Source: Caldimonas sp.
Lineage (GTDB): Bacteria > Pseudomonadota > Gammaproteobacteria > Burkholderiales > Burkholderiaceae_C
Direction: 5' to 3'
DNA: 6,635 nucleotides
Assembly (NCBI GenBank): GCA_030150305.1
Contig: JASLGD010000467.1
Span: 1-6,635, forward strand
Under the pieces are notes generated by a model. That model had not been told where the DNA came from and made no database searches. It saw only the letters and a list, made by a program, of their open reading frames with translations. Below are positions 1 through 5,051 of this stretch, in pieces (position 1 is the first letter of the stretch; every line of letters begins with the position of its first letter). The translations under genes were made by a program, and so were the position numbers.

Positions 1-1
1 C

Positions 2-451
2 TCGGCGGTCGGCATCGTCCTCATCGTGGTCGGCTTCGGCATCGCGCGGCGCGCGCCCGTCGTCCTCTACACGCCGCCGACGATGCTGCGGCATCTGGCG
101 CTGCTCGTGATGGTGCCGGTCTTCCCGCTGTTCTTCGCTGCCTACCTGCCGGGCCGGATCAAGACCGCCGCGAAGCACCCGATGCTGCTCGCCGTCAAGC
201 TCTGGGCGACCGCGCACCTGCTCGCCAACGGGACGCTTGCTGACGTGCTGCTGTTCGGCGGCTTTCTCGTCTGGGCGGTCGCCGATCGCATCTCGGTCAA
301 GCGCCGCACGGCGGAGGAGCAGCATGCGGTCCCCGGCGCGCCGCCGCGGCCGGCGAACGATGCGATCGCGATCGTCGGCGGGCTCGTCGTGTACGCGCTC
401 CTGCTCCTCGGCGGCCATCGCTGGCTCACCGGCGTCTCGCCGCTCGGCTGA
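2..451 (+). CDS. NnrU family integral membrane protein, 3' part only (5' end outside window)
   Basis: The reading frame is open from the first in-frame codon (position 2) to TGA at 449-451, giving 149 residues, so the gene starts upstream of the window. A GTG at 26 is internal, because the residues before it continue a hydrophobic helix. NnrU proteins are usually somewhat under 200 residues, so roughly 40-50 N-terminal residues are probably missing. Hydrophobic segments lie near fragment residues 1-15, 31-50, 62-95 (probably two helices) and 125-143. The diagnostic region reads KHPMLLAVKLWATAHLLANG (residues 58-77), followed by LFGGFLVWAVADR and a basic KRR stretch. These two His residues (59 and 72) are typical of the family. 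NnrU was named from denitrification loci and is related to the plant zeta-carotene isomerase Z-ISO, a haem-containing membrane protein. The cellular role here is unknown. It has no obvious metabolic link to the aromatic genes that start 10 bp downstream. Confidence 0.85.
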   Translation, partial: SAVGIVLIVVGFGIARRAPVVLYTPPTMLRHLALLVMVPVFPLFFAAYLPGRIKTAAKHPMLLAVKLWATAHLLANGTLADVLLFGGFLVWAVADRISVKRRTAEEQHAVPGAPPRPANDAIAIVGGLVVYALLLLGGHRWLTGVSPLG

Positions 452-461
452 CGGTCGCGCC

Positions 462-1160
462 ATGTCGCCCGCGCCGCTCGTCGTCCGCTGCGACGTGCCG
501 CCGCATCGGCTGAGCGGCACGGTCGTCGCCGCGCTCCTCAACCACCGTGACTCGCTCGCCGCGCTCGGCGACGCCGTTCGCGAACCGCCGTACCGCGGCG
601 CGCCGAAGGCAGTCGTCCTCGCGATCAAGCCGCGCCACGCGCTCGTCGCTGCCGGCGGCGCGCTGCTCGTCGACGACGACACCAGCGAGCTCGAGGTCGG
701 CGGATCGCTCGGCATCGTCGTCGCGCGCACCGCGTGCGCGGTCCGCGAGGCCGACGCGCTCGCGCACGTCGCCGGCTATCTCGTCGTCTGCGATGCGACG
801 GTGCCGCGCGCGTCGCACTACCGGCCGCAGATTCGCGCGACGGCGCGCGATGCGTCGTGCGCGCTCGGCGCCGCGGTCGCGCCGCGCGACGCGGTCGGCG
901 ATGCCGGTGCGCTCGCGCTGCGCACGTTCGTCGACGGCGAGCTCGTGGCGACGACGACGACCGCGGAGCTCGTCCGTGGCGTCGCCCGCCTCGTCGCCGA
1001 GATCAGCGAGTTCATGACGCTCGCGCCCGGCGACATCGTCCTCGCCGGCGGCGCTCCCGATGCGCCGCGCGTGCGCGCCGGTGCCCGCGTCGCGGTCGAG
1101 ATCGATCGCGTCGGCAGGCTCGAGACGCGCGTCGCTGTCGCCGAGCGGGTCGCGGCATGA
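462..1160 (+). CDS. hpaG1: HpaG1: N-terminal-type half of the homoprotocatechuate pathway decarboxylase/isomerase (FAH family)
   Basis: This 232-residue protein of the fumarylacetoacetate hydrolase (FAH) fold matches the N-terminal half of E. coli HpaG/HpcE. That enzyme decarboxylates 5-oxopent-3-ene-1,2,5-tricarboxylate and isomerises the product to 2-oxohept-3-ene-1,7-dioate. Recognisable stretches are LNHRDSL (residues 26-32), APKAVVLAIKPRH (47-59), HVAGYLVVCD (102-111), SHYRPQIRATARD (118-130) and, near the C-terminus, ISEFMTLAPGDIVLAG. Where active FAH domains carry the metal-binding Glu-x-Glu, this protein has Gly-Gly-Ser (residues 80-82), while the later Asp (D111) is kept. The same Glu loss occurs in the N-terminal half of fused HpcE. 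The ATG at 462 is chosen because the protein then begins just before the conserved domain; the open frame upstream overlaps nnrU by about 200 bp. The ribosome binding site is weak. The gene ends in an ATGA overlap with hpaG2, so the two halves are probably translationally coupled. Confidence 0.9.
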   Translation: MSPAPLVVRCDVPPHRLSGTVVAALLNHRDSLAALGDAVREPPYRGAPKAVVLAIKPRHALVAAGGALLVDDDTSELEVGGSLGIVVARTACAVREADALAHVAGYLVVCDATVPRASHYRPQIRATARDASCALGAAVAPRDAVGDAGALALRTFVDGELVATTTTAELVRGVARLVAEISEFMTLAPGDIVLAGGAPDAPRVRAGARVAVEIDRVGRLETRVAVAERVAA

Positions 1161-1960
1161 AGCGCGCGCGGGTCGCGTACGCCGGTGCGCTCCATGACGC
1201 GAAGCCGGCGGCAGACGGCGCCGTCCGCCTCGCCGACGGCCGCGTCGTCGCCGAGGACGCGGTCGTCTGGCTGCCGCCGTTCGAGGTCGGCACGGTGATC
1301 GCGCTCGGCCTCAACTACGCCGACCACGCCAAGGAGCTCGCGTTCGCCAAGCAGGACGAGCCGCTCGTCTTTCTCAAGGGACCGGCGTCGCTGCTCGGCC
1401 ACCGCGGGCAGACGCGGCGGCCGGCGGACGCGACCTTCATGCACTACGAATGCGAGCTCGCGGTCGTCATCGGCAAGCCCGCGCGCCGCGTGCCGCGGGC
1501 GCGCGCGCTCGAGCACGTCGCCGGCTACACGATCGCCAACGACTACGCGGTGCGCGACTACCTCGAGAACTGGTATCGCCCGAACCTGCGCGTCAAGAGC
1601 CGCGACGGCGCGACCGTGATCGGGCCCTGGCTCGTCGACGCGAGCGACGTCGAGTGGCCGCCGGCGCGCGCGCTGCGCACGCTCGTCAACGGCAAGCAGA
1701 CGCAGAGCGGCGACACGCGCGACCTCGTCTTCGACATCGCGTTCCTGATCGAATACCTGAGCGCATTCATGACGCTCGATGCCGGCGACGTCATCCTCAC
1801 CGGAACTCCGGAGGGCGTCGTCAACGTCGACGTCGGCGACGAGGTGGTGTGCGAGATCGAGGGCCTCGGCCGGCTCGCGAACCGGATCGTCGGCGACGAG
1901 GCGTTCGGGCGATCGCGCGCCGGGCACGCCGATCGAGCCGAGCGAGGGCCGTGGACATGA
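1157..1960 (+). CDS. hpaG2: HpaG2: metal-binding catalytic half of the homoprotocatechuate pathway decarboxylase/isomerase (FAH family)
   Basis: This 267-residue FAH-family protein corresponds to the C-terminal half of fused HpaG/HpcE. It should catalyse decarboxylation of 5-oxopent-3-ene-1,2,5-tricarboxylate and isomerisation of the dienedioate, with HpaG1 as partner. The metal site is complete: Glu98 and Glu100 in HYECELAVVIGKPA (residues 96-109) and Asp129 in ANDYAVRDY (127-135). Other family signatures are ALGLNYADHAKEL (49-61), LVFLKGPAS (70-78), RVKSRDG (145-151) and the C-terminal FMTLDAGDVILTGTPEGV. The start is the ATG overlapping the hpaG1 stop. After the usual family end near GDEAFG there is an unusual tail of about 18 residues rich in Arg, Ala and Gly; its coding DNA also carries the ribosome binding site of hpaE. 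The stop overlaps the hpaE ATG. The family and metal site are clear; the exact substrate is inferred from the neighbouring genes. Confidence 0.93.
   Translation: MKRARVAYAGALHDAKPAADGAVRLADGRVVAEDAVVWLPPFEVGTVIALGLNYADHAKELAFAKQDEPLVFLKGPASLLGHRGQTRRPADATFMHYECELAVVIGKPARRVPRARALEHVAGYTIANDYAVRDYLENWYRPNLRVKSRDGATVIGPWLVDASDVEWPPARALRTLVNGKQTQSGDTRDLVFDIAFLIEYLSAFMTLDAGDVILTGTPEGVVNVDVGDEVVCEIEGLGRLANRIVGDEAFGRSRAGHADRAERGPWT
1944..1948 (+). promoter_or_regulatory. Ribosome binding site of hpaE (GAGGG)
   Basis: GAGGG lies 8 nt before the ATG at 1957 and inside the hpaG2 coding sequence. An in-frame GTG at 1951 is only 2 nt from this site, too close for normal initiation, so the ATG at 1957 is preferred as the hpaE start. 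Confidence 0.6.
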
Positions 1961-3417
1961 GAGTCGAGCATCTGATCGCCGGCAAGCCGGTCGGCGGCAG
2001 CAGCTACTTCGAGACGCTGGACCCGGCGACGCAGGACGTCCTCGCCGAGGTCGCGCGCGGTGGCGCCGGCGAGGTCGATGCCGCCGTCGCCGCGGCGAAG
2101 GCGGCGTTCCCCGCCTGGGCGCGGACGCCGGCGAGCGAACGCGCGCGCGTCATGCGCGCGCTCGGCGAGCTGATCGCCAGGCATGTTCCCGAGCTCTCGG
2201 CGACCGAGACGCACGACACCGGGCAGCCGATCGCGCAGACGAGAAAGCAGCTGGTTCCCCGCGCCGCCGACAACTTCCACTACTTCGCTGAAGTCTGCAC
2301 GCGCGTCGACGGCCACACCTACCCGACGCCGACGCACCTCAACTACACGCTGTTCCAGCCGGTCGGCGTCTGCGCGCTGGTCTCGCCGTGGAACGTGCCG
2401 TTCATGACGGCGACGTGGAAGGTCGCGCCGTGCCTCGCGCTCGGCAACACCGCGGTGCTGAAGATGAGCGAGCTGTCGCCGCTCACCGCCGCGCGCCTCG
2501 GCGAGCTCGCGCTCGAGGCCGGCGTTCCGCCCGGCGTCCTCAACGTCGTCCACGGCTTCGGCGCCGAGGCCGGCGAAGCGCTCGTCGCGCATCCCGACGT
2601 GCGGGCGATCTCGTTCACCGGCTCGACGCGCACCGGCAACCGGATCGTCCGCACCGCGGGGCTGAAGAAGTTCTCGATGGAGCTCGGCGGCAAGAGCCCG
2701 TTCGTCGTCTTCGCCGACGCCGACCTCGAGCGCGCGCTCGACGCCGCGGTGTTCATGATCTTCTCGAACAACGGCGAGCGCTGCACCGCGGGATCGCGCA
2801 TCCTGGTCGAGAAGAAGATCCTGCCCGAGTTCGCGGCGCGCTTCGCCGAGCGCGCGCGGCGCATTTCGGTGGGCGACCCGATGGACGAGCAGACGATCGT
2901 CGGCCCGATGATCAGCCGCGATCATCTCGAGAAGGTGCGCGGCTACATCGCGCTCGGCAGCAAGGAGGGCGCGACGCTCGTCTGCGGCGGCCTCGACCGG
3001 CCCGAGCTGCCGGCGGCGCAGCGCAACGGCAACTACGTGCTGCCGACGGTCTTCGTCGACGTCGACAACCGGATGCGGATCGCGCAGGAGGAGATCTTCG
3101 GCCCCGTCGCGTGCCTGATCGGCTTCGCCGACGAGGCCGACGCGATCGCGCAGGCCAACGACGTCGACTACGGCCTGTCGAGCTACGTCTGGACGAAGGA
3201 CATCGGCAAGGCGCACCGCGTCGCCGCCGCCGTCGAGGCGGGAATGTGCTTCGTCAACAGCCAGAACGTGCGCGACCTGCGGCAGCCGTTCGGCGGCACC
3301 AAGGCTTCGGGCACGGGCCGCGAGGGCGGCACCTGGAGCTTCGAGGTGTTCTGCGAGCCGAAGAACGTGTGCGTGAGCGTCACCGACCACCCCATCCCGC
3401 GCTGGGGCGCGACGTGA
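1957..3417 (+). CDS. hpaE: HpaE: 5-carboxymethyl-2-hydroxymuconate semialdehyde dehydrogenase (NAD-dependent)
   Basis: A 486-residue aldehyde dehydrogenase of full family length. It oxidises the ring-cleavage product 5-carboxymethyl-2-hydroxymuconic semialdehyde to the dicarboxylate in the cytoplasm. Visible catalytic elements are Asn146 in SPWNVP (residues 143-148), the cofactor-binding Lys169 in LKMSE, the Rossmann-type SFTGSTRTG (219-227), the general base Glu242 in MELGGKSP (241-248), the nucleophile Cys276 in NNGERCTAGS (271-280) and Glu379 in EEIFGP (378-383). KMSE instead of the commoner KPSE, the NGERCTAGSR block and the C-terminal DHPIPRWG ending are, from memory, features of HpaE, which separates it from betaine or generic aldehyde dehydrogenases. 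It starts at the ATG overlapping the hpaG2 stop and ends inside a long inverted repeat. Assignment is very secure because sequence and operon context agree. Confidence 0.96.
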   Translation: MRVEHLIAGKPVGGSSYFETLDPATQDVLAEVARGGAGEVDAAVAAAKAAFPAWARTPASERARVMRALGELIARHVPELSATETHDTGQPIAQTRKQLVPRAADNFHYFAEVCTRVDGHTYPTPTHLNYTLFQPVGVCALVSPWNVPFMTATWKVAPCLALGNTAVLKMSELSPLTAARLGELALEAGVPPGVLNVVHGFGAEAGEALVAHPDVRAISFTGSTRTGNRIVRTAGLKKFSMELGGKSPFVVFADADLERALDAAVFMIFSNNGERCTAGSRILVEKKILPEFAARFAERARRISVGDPMDEQTIVGPMISRDHLEKVRGYIALGSKEGATLVCGGLDRPELPAAQRNGNYVLPTVFVDVDNRMRIAQEEIFGPVACLIGFADEADAIAQANDVDYGLSSYVWTKDIGKAHRVAAAVEAGMCFVNSQNVRDLRQPFGGTKASGTGREGGTWSFEVFCEPKNVCVSVTDHPIPRWGAT

Positions 3418-3451
3418 ACGTCGCGCCCCAGCCTGGGACGGGACGGGATGG
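3392..3451. repeat. Long interrupted inverted repeat centred on the hpaE stop codon
   Basis: The core is a perfect 15-bp inverted repeat: GCTGGGGCGCGACGT (3401-3415), a 2-nt spacer GA, then ACGTCGCGCCCCAGC (3418-3432). The hpaE TGA (3415-3417) sits at its centre. After a lopsided internal loop (1 nt left, 11 nt right) a further 8 bp pair: CCATCCCG (3392-3399) with CGGGATGG (3444-3451). The left arm encodes the last residues of HpaE; the right arm is non-coding and reads like an inverted copy of it. In RNA this would form a very stable hairpin. No T-run follows, so it is not a canonical intrinsic terminator. It may stabilise or process the upstream mRNA, or dampen downstream expression. Confidence 0.85.
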
Positions 3452-3463
3452 AGCCCCTCCCGA

Positions 3464-3482
3464 CCCTCCCCCGAGGGGAGGG
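3464..3482. repeat. GC-rich palindrome just upstream of the ligA-like gene
   Basis: CCCTCCCC (3464-3471), loop CGA, GGGGAGGG (3475-3482) is a perfect 8-bp inverted repeat. Short CCCTCCCC/GGGGAGGG palindromes are, from memory, frequent as dispersed intergenic repeats in GC-rich proteobacteria, but copy number cannot be judged here. A competing fold pairs GAGCCC (3451-3456) with GGGCTC (3480-3485). The 3' arm doubles as the likely ribosome binding site of the next gene. Confidence 0.75.
3477..3481 (+). promoter_or_regulatory. Ribosome binding site of the ligA-like gene (GGAGG), inside a hairpin arm
   Basis: GGAGG ends 9 nt before the ATG at 3491 and is the best Shine-Dalgarno match of this gene. 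It lies wholly in the 3' arm of the palindrome at 3464-3482, so when the hairpin forms the site would be masked. Whether this limits translation is an inference from sequence alone. Confidence 0.6.
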
Positions 3483-3490
3483 CTCGAATC

Positions 3491-3817
3491 ATGAGCCTGT
3501 ACGCGACGCAGAAGCTGCTCTACCACCTGAACCGCGACCCGGCGGTGCAGCAGCGCTACCGCGACGACTTGCCGGCGCTGCTCGCGGGCTACGAGCTCGA
3601 CGACGAGGAGCGCGCCGCCGTCCTCGCGGGCGACGTCGGCAAGCTCTACGTGCTCGGCGTCAACGGCCAGCTGCTGATGCACTTCGCAGCGCTCGTCGGC
3701 ATGCCGTGGGCCGCCTACATCGAGGCGATGCGCGACGGCGTGCGCCGCCACGGGCCGGTGCGCGCCGGCGTCTACGCGATGACGACGTCGACCGACGAGA
3801 AGGTCGCGGGCGTCTGA
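3491..3817 (+). CDS. LigA-like small subunit of a two-component class III extradiol dioxygenase
   Basis: A 108-residue protein of the LigA superfamily (small subunit of protocatechuate 4,5-dioxygenase-type enzymes). The family is shown by an all-helical N-terminal part with AVQQRYRDDLPALLAGYELDDEE (broken across residues 18-40), then the conserved LYVLGVNGQLLMHFAAL (52-68) and GMPWAAYIEAM (70-80). It lacks roughly the first 30 residues of Sphingobium LigA (139 aa) and resembles the compact LigA domains of related dioxygenases. In LigAB the small subunit caps the active site of LigB; it binds no iron itself. The gene occupies the position of hpaD, and its stop is followed after one base by the ligB-like ATG. 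This argues for coupled translation and a heteromeric enzyme. Likely substrate, from context, is 3,4-dihydroxyphenylacetate. Family is well supported; substrate is inference. Databases sometimes label such small subunits misleadingly as protocatechuate 3,4-dioxygenase. Confidence 0.88.
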   Translation: MSLYATQKLLYHLNRDPAVQQRYRDDLPALLAGYELDDEERAAVLAGDVGKLYVLGVNGQLLMHFAALVGMPWAAYIEAMRDGVRRHGPVRAGVYAMTTSTDEKVAGV

Positions 3818-3818
3818 G

Positions 3819-4637
3819 ATGAGCCTCGTCTTCGCCGCGATCTGCAGCCACGCGCCCGGCATCACCGGCCGCGCGCATCTCGCCGACGCGGCCGAGAAGG
3901 ACGCGCTCCACGCCGAGCTCTACCGCCTCGGCGAGTCGCTCCGCTCGACGAGGCCCGACGCGATCGTCGTCGTCGCCGCCGAGCACTTCGCGAACTTCTT
4001 CATGGACAACATGCCCGCGTACGCGATCGGCATGGCCGACGGCTACGACGGCCCGATCGAGGATCCGGCCTGGCTCGGCATCGCGCGCACGCGCATCCCC
4101 GGCAATGCGGCGCTGTCGCGGCGCCTGATCGGCGAGGTGATGCACTCGGTCGACGTCGCGTTCGCCGAGGAGTGGAAGTTCGACCACGGGATCATGGTGC
4201 CGCTGCACTTCCTGACGCCGAAGTTCGACGTCGCCGTCGTCCCCGCGAACATCAACTGCCAGGGGCCGCCGCTGACGCCGCTCAAGCGCGCGTGGGCGTT
4301 CGGCGAGGCGCTGCGGCGCGCCGCCGACGCGGTGCCCGAGCGCATCGCGCTCGTCGGCACCGGCGGCATCTCGCACTGGCCGGCAACGCCGGACTCGGGA
4401 AAGATCAACGAGGCGTGGGACCGCGAGTTCCTGGCGCGCTGGACGCGCAACGACCGCGCCGCGCTGCTCGACTATGGCGACGCGCAGACCTACCGCGACG
4501 CCGGCCAGGGCGGCTTCGAGATCCGCACCTTCATCGCCGTCGCCGCCGCCGCGCGCGGCCGCGGCGAGCTGCGCCACTACGCGCCGATCCCGATCTTCTC
4601 GGTCGGCTGCACGGTGGCGACCATGTCGATCGAGTGA
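3819..4637 (+). CDS. LigB-like catalytic subunit of a class III extradiol dioxygenase, probable homoprotocatechuate 2,3-dioxygenase
   Basis: A 272-residue LigB-family non-haem Fe(II) extradiol dioxygenase. By alignment from memory with Sphingobium LigB, the iron ligands are His11 in CSHAPG (residues 9-14), His56 in AEHFANFF (54-61) and Glu234 in GQGGFEIR (229-236). The catalytic acid/base is His186 in GTGGISHW (180-187), and His123 lies in FDHGIMVPL (121-129). All are present, so the enzyme should be active. It is about 30 residues shorter than LigB at the C-terminus. It resembles LigB in the GTGGxSH block and the C-terminal Glu region more than single-chain HpaD of E. coli. The neighbouring genes act on homoprotocatechuate ring-cleavage products, so 2,3-cleavage of 3,4-dihydroxyphenylacetate to 5-carboxymethyl-2-hydroxymuconic semialdehyde is the likely reaction. 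Protocatechuate or gallate 4,5-cleavage is less likely because no LigC, LigI, LigJ or LigK gene is nearby. Translation is probably coupled to the ligA-like gene (TGA-G-ATG). Confidence 0.88.
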   Translation: MSLVFAAICSHAPGITGRAHLADAAEKDALHAELYRLGESLRSTRPDAIVVVAAEHFANFFMDNMPAYAIGMADGYDGPIEDPAWLGIARTRIPGNAALSRRLIGEVMHSVDVAFAEEWKFDHGIMVPLHFLTPKFDVAVVPANINCQGPPLTPLKRAWAFGEALRRAADAVPERIALVGTGGISHWPATPDSGKINEAWDREFLARWTRNDRAALLDYGDAQTYRDAGQGGFEIRTFIAVAAAARGRGELRHYAPIPIFSVGCTVATMSIE

Positions 4638-4641
4638 GGAA
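4636..4641 (+). promoter_or_regulatory. Ribosome binding site of hpaF (GAGGAA)
   Basis: GAGGAA overlaps the stop codon of the ligB-like gene and lies 3 nt before the ATG at 4645 (5 nt if only GAGG is counted). It is one of the clearest Shine-Dalgarno sites of the cluster. Confidence 0.6.
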
Positions 4642-4644
4642 GCC

Positions 4645-5049
4645 ATGCCGCACGTCGTCGTCCAGTACACCGCCAACCTCGAGCCCGAAGCGAACGTCGG
4701 CGCGCTCTGCAAGGCACTCGCTGCAGCGCTCGTCGCGCAGCGCGACGCCGCCGGTGCGCGCGTCTTTCCGGTCGGCGGCACGCGCGTGCTCGCGTATCCC
4801 GCGGCGCAGTTCGCGGTCGCCGACGGCGCCCCCGACCGCGCGTTCGTCTATGTCCACGTGCGGATCGCGCGCGGTCGCGAGCGCGCGCTCGTCGACGCCG
4901 CGGGCGAGGCGTTGATGGCCGCCGTGCGCGCGCACTTCGCGCGCCTGCTCGAAACGCGCGCGCTCGGCATCACGCTGCAGATCGACGAGGGCGCGCCGGT
5001 CTTCGACGCCAAGCACGGCACGCTGCATCCGCTCTTTGCCGGACGCTAG
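4645..5049 (+). CDS. hpaF: HpaF: 5-carboxymethyl-2-hydroxymuconate Delta-isomerase
   Basis: A 134-residue protein of the CHMI family in the tautomerase superfamily. It converts 5-carboxymethyl-2-hydroxymuconate to 5-oxopent-3-ene-1,2,5-tricarboxylate, the step between HpaE and HpaG. These enzymes use the N-terminal proline, exposed after Met removal, as catalytic base; the protein begins MPHVVVQYTANL, which fixes the start codon. Family landmarks are VFPVGGTRVLAY (residues 40-51), the ADG and AFVYVHVRIARGR block, then HFARLLETRALGITLQIDE and the C-terminal KHGTLHPLF. Length is close to E. coli HpaF (126 aa), with a few extra residues at the C-terminal end and in internal loops. The gene lies 7 bp after the ligB-like stop and 2 bp before hpaH. 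Assignment is firm from sequence and position. Confidence 0.94.
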   Translation: MPHVVVQYTANLEPEANVGALCKALAAALVAQRDAAGARVFPVGGTRVLAYPAAQFAVADGAPDRAFVYVHVRIARGRERALVDAAGEALMAAVRAHFARLLETRALGITLQIDEGAPVFDAKHGTLHPLFAGR

Positions 5050-5051
5050 CG

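Noticed and set aside
237..461. Longer upstream start for hpaG1 and a separate gene inside nnrU
   Set aside because: The extension is Ser/Arg-rich out-of-frame translation of nnrU; conserved HpaG1 sequence begins only after the ATG at 462.
1450..1956. N-terminal extension of hpaE back into hpaG2
   Set aside because: The added residues are Arg-rich shadow sequence; HpaE family length and the GAGGG ribosome binding site fit the ATG at 1957.
3401..3432. Intrinsic transcription terminator at the end of hpaE
   Set aside because: The stem is strong but no T-run follows, and five same-pathway genes continue downstream on the same strand; it is reported as an inverted repeat instead.
1558..3492. 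644-codon open frame on the - strand opposite hpaE and hpaG2
   Set aside because: It lies antisense to two clearly conserved enzymes, has an Arg/Asp/Val-rich composition typical of the complement of GC-rich coding DNA, and shows no recognisable domain.
3448..3822. Alternative + frame coding over the palindromes and the ligA-like gene
   Set aside because: Its start lies in the repeat and its translation is Arg/Ala-rich without motifs; the overlapping frame at 3491 carries the LigA signature.
3819..4637. Assignment of the LigB-like protein as protocatechuate 4,5-dioxygenase or gallate dioxygenase
   Set aside because: The family would allow it, but no genes of the protocatechuate or gallate 4,5-cleavage route are present and every flanking gene belongs to homoprotocatechuate breakdown. 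It is kept as a minor alternative.
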